Shown here piece after piece: positions 1-8,017 of a stretch of DNA of 20,972 nt. A program made the position numbers and the translations under genes. The stretch lies in contig CAZZEC010000104.1 in assembly GCA_964652565.1 (NCBI GenBank), positions 1 to 20,972 on the forward strand. Direction: 5' to 3'. Numbering within the stretch: the stretch's first letter is position 1; the number at the start of each line of letters is the position of its first letter. Under the pieces are notes generated by a model. That model was not told the origin of the DNA, searched no databases, and saw nothing but the letters and a program-made list of their open reading frames with translations. This DNA comes from JBCCTX01 sp964652565. GTDB lineage: Bacteria > Bacteroidota > Bacteroidia > J057.

Positions 1-1355
1 GTAGCCTCTCGGAAGTATCCTCGCGATTTAGAGGCGTCAAATTGGTGGTGCAAGGCAAACCAGGAAGCTTGGCCATCTTTAGAAACAGAGTATTTCATTT
101 TATGCCAACCCGCTTTCCAGCCTAAGCCTTCTAATCCACGGGTAGTAAGGCAATCATACCCCATATTGGCAGTCCTTTCTGATGCTGTACTGCCTTCGAC
201 ATGGGGTTTTCTGAAGATTTCGGCGGGATCCCAAATACTGACTGTGAGTTCTTTGAAATGTCGCTTTTGGAGATCTTTTCCCTGTTCTGAAATACGGTAA
301 TCAAAAGCAATGGGTCCATCACTCAGAAAACAGCCAGACGCACATCGAAGTTGACCCTGTCCGTTTTCTTCTTTGATGATTTCATGCATGATTTGCCCTG
401 CTATCAATGAAGCCATTCGTTTATGCCTTTCCATCGAAACCGCACGAGATCCAGGAGGACAGTTGATGGGGGTTTCAAGTTCTTTTGCCAATTCAAAAAA
501 AGTCCAAAAGTTCTCAATAGATGGATTAACACGATAATTATTAAGCGCTTGAATGTATTGTGGATTGCTGGAAGTGAATCCACAACTCGTTAACCATTCA
601 TTCAGCGTATTATTAGAAGGTCCATCAGCAGGGTCGCCCGACCATATGGGAAATTGTACAGGAATTCGCATTTCGTGAAAACGACTGTAAAGTTGTCTAA
701 GTTCTCCCAGTAAAGGTATAACATCTGCTTTCCTTCGCATTTCCCTTTCATATAAAGTAGGCAACCATTTAGGCAACTCTTCTTTTGCAAAATTAATGTC
801 ACGCTCTGCATTGTTAGCACCAGAGAGCTGCATCTCTTCTGGTTGTAGGATACGATACGTATCGGGATTTTTAGGAGACTGTATGTTGTAATGTCCTCGA
901 AGTGCCTCTCTCAGCTCTTTTACATGGTCTCTATCCAGGTCACTCACTGGTACATCTGCCAGATCATTTTGTCCACAACCTACCATACTCATGAGTTCAT
1001 TAGCGATCTCTCGCGAGAAATGCGGTCCGTCGCGACGATCGAGATCATCTTCTCCGAAATCAAAGAAAGCCAGATCTATCATCGTCGGTGGATGGCAATT
1101 GGCACATGCTGCTCCATTTTGGATAATCCCCATTTTATCAACAGCCTGATATCCAGAGATCATTTCTGGACCCAATTCTGCCATCATAGAGGGCTCTAAA
1201 AAGGCATCACTGTCAATAACAGGAGGAACATTTTCTGGCAGGAACATTGAATCGTTATCACAACTAGACAGTACTATCCCAATACCTAGTAACATTGGCA
1301 ATATCCATCTCCACATGAATCGTTGGCGTAGATTATTCATAAAATTTCTGGTCAT
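1..1355 (-). CDS. Partial lipoprotein with a single cytochrome c-type CXXCH motif; C-terminus beyond the window
   Basis: An open frame without stops runs from an ATG at 1355 (second in-frame ATG at 1340) to the left edge, giving at least 451 codons. Counted from the 1340 ATG, the N-terminus is a lipoprotein signal: basic start, hydrophobic stretch and lipobox LSSC with the acceptor at Cys27, followed by acidic DND. CANCH at residues 79-83 is a covalent haem attachment motif, so a periplasmic or outer-membrane c-type cytochrome is likely. Only one CXXCH is present in the visible part, which argues against a classical di-haem MauG/CcpA peroxidase. Later cysteines include a CASGC cluster. The region after the haem motif (for example LDRDHVKELREALRGHYNIQ) matches no family I can name. 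The gene is divergent from the histidine kinase. The coding call is solid; the function is unknown beyond probable haem binding. Confidence 0.85.
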   Translation of the reverse strand, partial: MTRNFMNNLRQRFMWRWILPMLLGIGIVLSSCDNDSMFLPENVPPVIDSDAFLEPSMMAELGPEMISGYQAVDKMGIIQNGAACANCHPPTMIDLAFFDFGEDDLDRRDGPHFSREIANELMSMVGCGQNDLADVPVSDLDRDHVKELREALRGHYNIQSPKNPDTYRILQPEEMQLSGANNAERDINFAKEELPKWLPTLYEREMRRKADVIPLLGELRQLYSRFHEMRIPVQFPIWSGDPADGPSNNTLNEWLTSCGFTSSNPQYIQALNNYRVNPSIENFWTFFELAKELETPINCPPGSRAVSMERHKRMASLIAGQIMHEIIKEENGQGQLRCASGCFLSDGPIAFDYRISEQGKDLQKRHFKELTVSIWDPAEIFRKPHVEGSTASERTANMGYDCLTTRGLEGLGWKAGWHKMKYSVSKDGQASWFALHHQFDASKSRGYFREA

Positions 1356-1901
1356 ATACTACTACATTAGGTGAAAAAATTTATACTAAACATCATTTAA
1401 CGAGATAAATATGCAAGGTTGATGGTATATAACATCACCCTATAAAGAGCAGCTATGACGCCTGTAAGAAAAAGCGGAAATATTTATAAGTAAATAGTAT
1501 GTGATATTTAATAATATATCAATATCGAATTAATAGAAACAATTCATTGTATGTAAATTCCTCTCGCACAACGAATAACGATATCGAAAAAATTCTGGAA
1601 CTACATAAATACAGCAGAATAAATGTTCTTTGACTCATTTTATGAAGTTAAATCATATGTTCAAAAACATATATAACTATAAGAGAAGCCTCCCAATAGG
1701 CTATAAATAACGTTTGATCCTACGTTTAGAGTCAAAACCTTACATAGGGTGTAAATAACTTATACAATCAGGGAATCATGTTGGAAGTATTCATCTCGCT
1801 TGATAATCAATATAAAATCGTGAAGAGTCTTTCCTTGAGATATACTGTTATATTAATGATAGCCAAGAAATAGTTATTTTATAATAAATATATTACTATA
1901 T
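1356..1901. other. Divergent AT-rich intergenic region with repeats, no gene seen
   Basis: These 546 bp separate the divergent haem lipoprotein and histidine kinase genes and must hold both promoters. I see no convincing coding frame. Two structures stand out. One is a perfect 7-bp inverted repeat, ATATGTT/AACATAT with a 4-nt spacer, at 1655-1672. The other is a direct repeat, ATAGGCTATAAATAAC (1696-1711) and ATAGGGTGTAAATAAC (1744-1759), with 14 of 16 bases identical. Their role is unknown; regulator binding sites are possible. Confidence 0.5.
1655..1672. repeat. Perfect 7-bp inverted repeat in the divergent promoter region
   Basis: ATATGTT at 1655-1661 and AACATAT at 1666-1672 are exact reverse complements separated by CAAA. 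There is no T-run, so it is not a normal terminator. It could be an operator for either flanking gene, but AT-rich DNA produces such repeats by chance. Confidence 0.4.
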
Positions 1902-1904
1902 TTG
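1897..1904 (+). promoter_or_regulatory. Candidate Bacteroidota -7 box (TATATTTG) for the histidine kinase
   Basis: TATATTTG fits the TAnnTTTG -7 consensus of the Bacteroidota primary sigma factor exactly. No clear -33 TTG partner is visible. The TTG codon that would give the longest reading frame (1902-1904) lies inside this box, so translation more likely begins at ATG 1941. Confidence 0.5.
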
Positions 1905-1940
1905 TATATAAATGTGCTAACATATGATGCCTGTTTATCT

Positions 1941-3371
1941 ATGCTGAATAAACTCACAAAGCGGATGCATCCCTTGACTTTGGTATTCACCAATACCTTA
2001 TTTGAAGAAGAATACAGAGCGTATCGTCTCGACCATGATCTTTGGTATGTACGGATTGCAACGCTTATGGGTGGCTTGATTTATGGTGCATATAGCTATT
2101 TTGATTATCTTTTATATGGTGATGCCTACATAACGCCTGCAAGTATTCGATTGGGTATGGTTATGCCTGTATCATTGATTTGTTTTGCCTTATCCTTTTC
2201 TCCAGATTTTAAGTCTACTGATACTATTCAATTTACAGTTATAGTACTATTACTATTCGCTCAATTTGGTGTGTTATTAATTGCTACGCTTCCCTATATT
2301 ATTCCAGCCTATCTCAGTATTTCTACGATGATGATACTGATATACATGACCAGTCTGGGGCGAGTACTTATACAATATCAATATGGTATTATATTTATTT
2401 TAATACTATCCTTTACATTCTTTGCCTTGTTCGTCAGTAATAATTCATTTGCTGTAAATATTTTTGAGATCGTATCCGTAACAACCATAGCTATCGTAAG
2501 TCTTGTTGCTGGATATATATTAGAGAAAAATGATCGCGTTGATTTCTTTCAGAAAAAGATTATTGAACTCCAAAATGATCATCTTAAGATTAGTAATGAT
2601 AAACAGAATGATTTAATTGAAAAACTAAAGTACCTGAACAGCGACTTAAGAAACTTTGCGTATATGGCTTCCCATGATTTAAAAACCCCAGTAAGAGGAG
2701 TTGCTACATTGACACAGTTTATTGAACATGAAATGGAAGATTGTGTAACACCTGAGTTGGGAGAATACTTCAACCTCATGCATCAAAATATTCACAGAAT
2801 GGAATACCTGGTAGCTGGTATTGGAAAATATATTGATGCAGGGATAGAATATAAGCCTGGCTGGACGGACCCCAATGTGCTACTGGAAAAGATTGCCCGA
2901 TCATTTGCAGTATCTCATCATGTAAAGATTGATTTACCCCAAAAAGTATCGCAAATCCTCATTTACGATCAGGATCTGTATTTTGTATTTAATGAGATCA
3001 TTACCAATTCTATTAAACATCAACTCCCAGATCAATCCACTCAAATTTGTATTGTACAACGTGAAGGCGAAGAAGGACTTTTTCTGGATTTTATAGACAA
3101 TGGACCAGGGATTGCCTCACAATATCACGAACGTGTGTTTAAAATATTTGAAACCCTGAATACAGATAAGAAGAAATATGGTGCAGGTTTGGGATTGACA
3201 ATCATAAAAAAAATCCTCTCCAAATATCAGGCTTCCATAAAAATAGTTTCACAAAAAGATAGTATACCTGGTACTATAGTAAGCCTATTTTTTCCATCCG
3301 ATCTGTTGTACAACAGAAAACATTTTTGGGATGGTCAATTTCACAAGACTTCTCGTATAGCTCAAACCTAA
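1941..3371 (+). CDS. Orphan membrane sensor histidine kinase
   Basis: A 476-residue protein from ATG 1941. The frame is open from TTG 1902, but that codon overlaps a -7 promoter box, so I prefer the ATG; GTG 1914 is another option. About six hydrophobic segments (roughly residues 37-58, 69-86, 96-116, 119-138, 147-166, 173-193) form the membrane input domain, with no sizeable periplasmic loop. A charged, probably coiled-coil linker (about 196-240) leads to the kinase core. The H-box ASHDLKTP has the phospho-acceptor at His245. The N-box NEIITNSIKH begins at 351, the G1 box DNGPGI spans 386-391 and the G2 box GAGLGLT spans 414-420, so the core appears catalytically intact. The membrane domain resembles the six-helix domain fused to some cyclases and kinases, from memory only. 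No response regulator is adjacent, so the phosphotransfer partner is unknown. Confidence 0.9.
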   Translation: MLNKLTKRMHPLTLVFTNTLFEEEYRAYRLDHDLWYVRIATLMGGLIYGAYSYFDYLLYGDAYITPASIRLGMVMPVSLICFALSFSPDFKSTDTIQFTVIVLLLFAQFGVLLIATLPYIIPAYLSISTMMILIYMTSLGRVLIQYQYGIIFILILSFTFFALFVSNNSFAVNIFEIVSVTTIAIVSLVAGYILEKNDRVDFFQKKIIELQNDHLKISNDKQNDLIEKLKYLNSDLRNFAYMASHDLKTPVRGVATLTQFIEHEMEDCVTPELGEYFNLMHQNIHRMEYLVAGIGKYIDAGIEYKPGWTDPNVLLEKIARSFAVSHHVKIDLPQKVSQILIYDQDLYFVFNEIITNSIKHQLPDQSTQICIVQREGEEGLFLDFIDNGPGIASQYHERVFKIFETLNTDKKKYGAGLGLTIIKKILSKYQASIKIVSQKDSIPGTIVSLFFPSDLLYNRKHFWDGQFHKTSRIAQT

Positions 3372-3510
3372 CCCATTATCTATTCTTTTGAGTCATTTAT
3401 CAACTCAATATTGGAACTAATCGATATAAGTATCCATATACCAAGACAGAAGCTATATTTGAGTATAATTTAATTATTAGAAATTATATATACGAATAAC
3501 GTATAATTAT

Positions 3511-3518
3511 TATATTTG
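3511..3518 (+). promoter_or_regulatory. Candidate Bacteroidota -7 box (TATATTTG) for the LruC lipoprotein operon
   Basis: An exact TAnnTTTG match ends 20 nt before the ATG at 3539. It would give a short leader and could drive both the LruC lipoprotein and the coupled flippase. No clear -33 element is seen. Confidence 0.5.
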
Positions 3519-3538
3519 CATAATATAACTTCAAAACT

Positions 3539-5596
3539 ATGAGATACTATGTGTTTATCCTAACCCTACTTGCTCTCTCATCATGTTTAGACATGCCAGA
3601 GAATAATGACATCCCTGATATTACGGATGAAATTAAAACAGTTTCAGATCATTTTGATTATTCTACAACTAAGTCTAATACTTTCGACATTGTCATATTA
3701 AGCGATAATAACCTCCCATTAGCTAAAGTTCCTATTACACTCACCCTGGGACACCCAGAATCAGATTCTTCGATACTTGAATACGGGATGACAGATGGCA
3801 GTGGTACATACAGGAGCTCCATTGTATTGCCTTCATTCGTAGACTCGATCTATGCTTTAGTCTCTTATGTTGGAGTCCCACAAATACATCAAATACATTT
3901 GTCTTCCTCAAAAAGCGCTTACATCTTAGGCGGAAGAGACAAAGACCCTGATGTCGTAGTTGTACAAGATGCAAATCCCATTATCAATAATGAAGAGACA
4001 ATCCGTAATTCTCCTACGCTAACTACAAGAAGAAGATTGGACTTTGAATATATGGGTACCTATAATACTCAAGGGGTACCGGACTACCTTGAACCAGAAA
4101 GATATGACATTAGTGCTGAACTACTCGCATTGGTTAATGCATCACTGCCCGAAGGATCTCAAGTACCTAACAGGAATCCGGAGTACATAGCAGATGGCGT
4201 AAATGCAGATATTAAATTAAGAGCTGTGGCGGATGTATATATTACATTTGTACACGAAGGAGCAGGTTATAAAAATGCATTGGGATTTTACACGTATAAT
4301 CTTAATAATCCGCCAGAATCAGTGGATGATATCAATAACCTAACCATCATTTTTCCCAATCTTTCTTATCGTGGATCAGGAGGGGGATTGAGAAGTGGAG
4401 ATCAGGTGCACCTGGGAAGATTTAATTCAAATACGGGTATAGGTTGGTTTTTGGTACCAGATGGATATCAAAATAATAGCAATACAGTCGAGGAGTCCGG
4501 AAAAGACCAAATCAAATTTTCTAATAAGAATTTTAACGATTTTACTACCGAAAGTAACCAAAGTCATATCGTTACGCTTAAAGACGATGCTAGAGATCTA
4601 TTACTCATAGGTATTGAAGACATTGATCGTCCTGGTGGGGATAAAGATTTTAATGATGCAGTATTTTTTATAACTGCTACTCCATATGAAGCCATTATTC
4701 GACAGGAATTAGCAGAGGTAACTCAAGTGTCTCCTGACACAGATAATGATGGTGTAGATGATGAATTTGACTTGTATCCAAATGATCCCACCAAAGCTTT
4801 TGATTCCTATTTTCCTGGGAAGGATGTATATGGGACATTGGCATTTGAAGATTTTTGGCCAAGAAAGGGGGATTATGACCTTAATGATATGGTCATTCAA
4901 TACAACTATCAGTATCAGGTAAATTTGATTGGACAAGTAACAGGAATAGTTGCTAATTATAAATTGGAAGCAATGGGAGCGGGTTTTAGAAATGGGTTTG
5001 GAATAGAACTGGATGTTGCTCCATCCACCATCTCACAAGTAAATGGCACGAGATTATTCCACGATATCGTATCACTTAGTGGTAATGGTACAGAGTCTGG
5101 CCAAAGCAAAGCGGTGATCATTGGCTTTGATAATGGGTATCAAATTATGGCAGCGCCAGGAGGTGGATTTGTTAACACGGTAAAAGGTGATCCATATATT
5201 GAACCTGTAAACATCCCCATTACAATTACATTTGCTTCACCACAAGATAAGTCTTCACTAGGTGCCCCCCCTTATAATCCTTTTATTTTTACGAACCTGA
5301 CCAGAGGAAATGAGGTACATTTACCAGATCATACACCGACTGATTTAGCTAATACCGGTCTGTTTGGTACCGCAGATGATGATTCGGACCCAGCTTCTAA
5401 CAGATATTATAAAACTGAAAATAATCTGATTTGGGCAATTAATTTTCCAGTTCCTTTCAAGTATCCTGAAGAAACTATTCCCGTCAATTCTTCATATACT
5501 AAATTCTCAGAATGGGCGGAAAATGAAGGGGTAATATTCAAAGATTGGTATTCCAATACTTCATCGGGTTACCGAGTTACAGGTTTGTTATATTAA
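3539..5596 (+). CDS. LruC/DUF4114 domain surface lipoprotein
   Basis: A 685-residue exported lipoprotein. The lipobox LSSC places the lipidated residue at Cys16, and an acid-rich stretch follows, compatible with outer-membrane or surface delivery. After a β-rich N-terminal part comes a DUF4114-like domain (about 245-385) with the typical GIGWFLVPDG and acidic DFNDAVFF (370-377) segments. A calcium-loop-like stretch with Asp at 400, 402, 404, 407 and 411 follows. The C-terminal LruC (DUF4842-type) domain contains FEDFWPRKGDYDLNDMVI around 435-452, with its conserved DYDLND. LruC was named from a Leptospira lipoprotein; the molecular function is not established. The flippase start codon lies 4 nt after this stop, so the two are probably co-transcribed. 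Domain calls rest on recognised motifs. Confidence 0.88.
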   Translation: MRYYVFILTLLALSSCLDMPENNDIPDITDEIKTVSDHFDYSTTKSNTFDIVILSDNNLPLAKVPITLTLGHPESDSSILEYGMTDGSGTYRSSIVLPSFVDSIYALVSYVGVPQIHQIHLSSSKSAYILGGRDKDPDVVVVQDANPIINNEETIRNSPTLTTRRRLDFEYMGTYNTQGVPDYLEPERYDISAELLALVNASLPEGSQVPNRNPEYIADGVNADIKLRAVADVYITFVHEGAGYKNALGFYTYNLNNPPESVDDINNLTIIFPNLSYRGSGGGLRSGDQVHLGRFNSNTGIGWFLVPDGYQNNSNTVEESGKDQIKFSNKNFNDFTTESNQSHIVTLKDDARDLLLIGIEDIDRPGGDKDFNDAVFFITATPYEAIIRQELAEVTQVSPDTDNDGVDDEFDLYPNDPTKAFDSYFPGKDVYGTLAFEDFWPRKGDYDLNDMVIQYNYQYQVNLIGQVTGIVANYKLEAMGAGFRNGFGIELDVAPSTISQVNGTRLFHDIVSLSGNGTESGQSKAVIIGFDNGYQIMAAPGGGFVNTVKGDPYIEPVNIPITITFASPQDKSSLGAPPYNPFIFTNLTRGNEVHLPDHTPTDLANTGLFGTADDDSDPASNRYYKTENNLIWAINFPVPFKYPEETIPVNSSYTKFSEWAENEGVIFKDWYSNTSSGYRVTGLLY

Positions 5597-5600
5597 CTAC

Positions 5601-6920
5601 ATGTCAAATTCACGATTTACCCTGGGCTATGCTATGCTTCAGCAAGCCACTAGCCTGGGGTTTCAATTCTTGTCTTTTCTCATTCTGGTAAGATTACTCA
5701 GTACTACTTATATGGGCGTCTGGTCATTGTACCTGACGTTTCATGTTTTTTTTGAGACTTTCAGAACAGGATTCATTCACAATGGCTTGATCAATCATTT
5801 AGTAGGACACAAAGAGTCTCAGCAGGAAATATTTTCTGCTGCGTTGTTTTTACAGATCTTGCTGTCAGTGTGTATTTCCGGTATTTTTTTATTGATCTGC
5901 CTGATGTTCTACCAACAACTTCAAGCTCCTCAGCTTCTGGAACTTGCGTATTACTATCCAATAGTCGCAATACCTGCCGGATTGGTGCAACTGTTTCAGA
6001 GTTTTCACACCTCTCGTCAAAACTTCCGGATTATTTGGTTTTCTGTGATAGGAATAAGTCTGGGAAATATCTCCGGGGTTGTAAGTCTGATGTTGATAGA
6101 AAATGAAACCCCATTACTTTGGCTCATGCTATTCCAGGGGTTGGGCTACCTTCTGGGCTTTTTGATTATTGCATGGATGAGCCGAAAAGAGATACAGCTC
6201 TCTAAATTACGTAGACGCTGGATGAAAACCCTGTACGACTTCGGGAAATTTAGTGCAAGTACAGGCCTTGGCTCCATGCTTTACAAAAAAGTAGATATAT
6301 TGATGATAGGATTTATGATAAATCCACAAGCTGTAGCTATTTATAGCATTGCCAGCAGGATCATTAATTATCTTGAAGTACCCCTAACTGCCATTGCCCA
6401 GGTATATTATCCTAAAGTCAGCGAAAGAATTCAATCTACTGGGAAAAAGGAGTTTCCCTTAAAAACTATACAAATAGCTATTGCCTGGATGATGTGGGCA
6501 GTCATTCCACTAGCTATCGTGCTGATGATTTTCCCTGAGTGGATTATTACCTTATTGGCAGGAGCTGATTATTTGCCTTCAGCCCCAATTCTACAAGTTT
6601 TTGCCATTATTTCTCTTATTAAGCCCTTTGGTCGAATGATTGGTATCACAATGGATGCGGCTGGCCGACCAGATCTAAATCTTAAGATATTGATAGGAAG
6701 TATTGGCGTGAATTTCATTTTTAATCTAATCTTAATTCAATACATGGGGACAATGGGAGCAGCGATAGCTACGATGGTCTCTACCTGGATTGTTATTTTT
6801 GCAGGGCAATACTTAGTATCCAGGATTTTTCATTTCCACTACCCTACTTTCCTCAAAGGTATTGGTACAAGTTTCTGGGGCGTTTGGAAACAGGTAAGAT
6901 TACATTTACAAGGAGTATAG
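5601..6920 (+). CDS. Oligosaccharide flippase family protein (Wzx/MATE-like)
   Basis: A 439-residue, strongly hydrophobic integral membrane protein with roughly a dozen predicted helices and no signal peptide. It fits the polysaccharide biosynthesis/flippase group (PST, MOP superfamily) in length and in layout: an N-terminal LVRLLSTTYMGVWSLYLTF region, a mid-protein KKVDILMIGFM segment preceded by a YDFGKFSASTGLGSML loop, and a C-terminal helix pair containing GAAIATMVSTW. Members move lipid-linked oligosaccharide units across the inner membrane. ATG 5601 is 4 nt after the LruC lipoprotein stop, indicating translational coupling. No glycosyltransferase, Wzy polymerase or chain-length regulator is present in the window, so the substrate cannot be inferred. 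Confidence 0.88.
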   Translation: MSNSRFTLGYAMLQQATSLGFQFLSFLILVRLLSTTYMGVWSLYLTFHVFFETFRTGFIHNGLINHLVGHKESQQEIFSAALFLQILLSVCISGIFLLICLMFYQQLQAPQLLELAYYYPIVAIPAGLVQLFQSFHTSRQNFRIIWFSVIGISLGNISGVVSLMLIENETPLLWLMLFQGLGYLLGFLIIAWMSRKEIQLSKLRRRWMKTLYDFGKFSASTGLGSMLYKKVDILMIGFMINPQAVAIYSIASRIINYLEVPLTAIAQVYYPKVSERIQSTGKKEFPLKTIQIAIAWMMWAVIPLAIVLMIFPEWIITLLAGADYLPSAPILQVFAIISLIKPFGRMIGITMDAAGRPDLNLKILIGSIGVNFIFNLILIQYMGTMGAAIATMVSTWIVIFAGQYLVSRIFHFHYPTFLKGIGTSFWGVWKQVRLHLQGV

Positions 6921-7073
6921 GGAAACAGGTATTTTCTATCAGTGTAACCTTATGTATGCTCTCCAGATAGACACACTTTTGATGCAATGGGTTTTCTAGC
7001 TATCTTGGCGCTATATCTATTCCTGTAACTGGAGTAGTACTAGGTTTTACTTAAGTAATATTAATGTAAAATT

Positions 7074-7850
7074 ATGTCGGAGCGTTATAATCCAGAAACG
7101 TATTGGTCAGAAGTAGGGAAAAGAATAAAGTCTAGAGAGAATGGTGAAAATGTAATTGCTGGTGATGATGAACCTTATTATCGATATAAGCGAAAAAAAT
7201 TCCTCTCATTATTAGACAGAGTTGACTTTACAAATAAATCTGTACTTGAAATTGGAAGCGGTCCTGGAGGGAACCTTGTAGAGGTATTGAAAAAAGGTCC
7301 ATCAAAATTAGTAGGTGTTGATATATCTAATCAGATGGTAGAATTAGCCAGGCAAAAAGTTCCAGAACAGGTAGATGTAATCAAGATAAATGGAACAGAA
7401 TTGCCTTTCGAAGATCAATCTTTTGATATCGTTTTTACTGCAACCGTGCTTCAACACAATACTGATGAAAACATGTTGGTAGAGATTATGAATGAGCTCA
7501 GTCGGGTGAGTAAATCAGAAGTTTTTTTGTTTGAGCGCGTCGAGCGTGAAATCAAAGGGGATGAATTGTGTTATGGGAGACCCATTTCCTACTACTCCTC
7601 TATTATGAAGAATAATGGATTTGAGTTAGTATCTCAAGAATTTATCAATATCAAGGCCAGTTATTATATATCAGGTGCTATCAGAAAGGGATTGAATCCC
7701 ACCTCCCGTCAGGAAGGGGAACCGCTCAATGGTGTCTCCATAGCTCTTCAAAAATTGTCTCTTCCCATTACTATGCAACTCGATAAGATATTTAAGTCGC
7801 CAACGGATGTGGCTAGATTACAGTATCAGCGTTTGAACAAATCTACTTAA
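7074..7850 (+). CDS. Class I SAM-dependent methyltransferase
   Basis: A 258-residue soluble protein with the Rossmann methyltransferase signature. Motif I is VLEIGSGPGG (57-66), the acidic ribose-binding residue is Asp83 in GVDIS, and the post-motif region is LPFEDQSFDIVFTATVLQHN (from 110). This fits the Methyltransf_11 group. The acceptor cannot be deduced; the neighbouring flippase makes a glycan or lipid plausible but is weak evidence. There is a 153-bp gap after the flippase gene with no obvious terminator. A TAGGTTTT sequence at 7041-7048 is one base off the -7 consensus, so a separate promoter is possible. ATG 7074 is the start; the N-terminal NPETYWSEVGKRI helix is typical of such enzymes. 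Confidence 0.9.
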   Translation: MSERYNPETYWSEVGKRIKSRENGENVIAGDDEPYYRYKRKKFLSLLDRVDFTNKSVLEIGSGPGGNLVEVLKKGPSKLVGVDISNQMVELARQKVPEQVDVIKINGTELPFEDQSFDIVFTATVLQHNTDENMLVEIMNELSRVSKSEVFLFERVEREIKGDELCYGRPISYYSSIMKNNGFELVSQEFINIKASYYISGAIRKGLNPTSRQEGEPLNGVSIALQKLSLPITMQLDKIFKSPTDVARLQYQRLNKST

Positions 7851-8017
7851 TATTTTACATTTCGGTAAGAAGTGCTTATTGATCGATAATTCGTAAAAAA
7901 TTAATTGTGAATTAAATTAATATCGTATATTGTGGGTGAAAATTAGTTACCTACTTATAATAGTTGCTCATCATTGTCTGTAACATGCTTTAGCAGAATT
8001 AATGATTAGTAACATTT

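Noticed and set aside
891..1199. 102-codon plus-strand open frame
   Set aside because: It lies antisense within the CXXCH lipoprotein gene, whose minus-strand frame has a signal peptide, lipobox and no stops.
1..1355. Di-haem cytochrome c peroxidase (MauG/CcpA)
   Set aside because: Only one CXXCH motif is present in more than 450 residues, and the surrounding sequence does not look like that family.
3361..3408. Hairpins after the histidine kinase (CTCAAA/TTTGAG and TTGAGT/ACTCAA) as a terminator
   Set aside because: Stems are only 6 bp and AT-rich, and no T-run follows either one.
7901..7915. TTAATT-gtg-AATTAA inverted repeat as terminator of the methyltransferase gene
   Set aside because: Pure A/T 6-bp stem with no T-run, expected by chance in this AT-rich gap.
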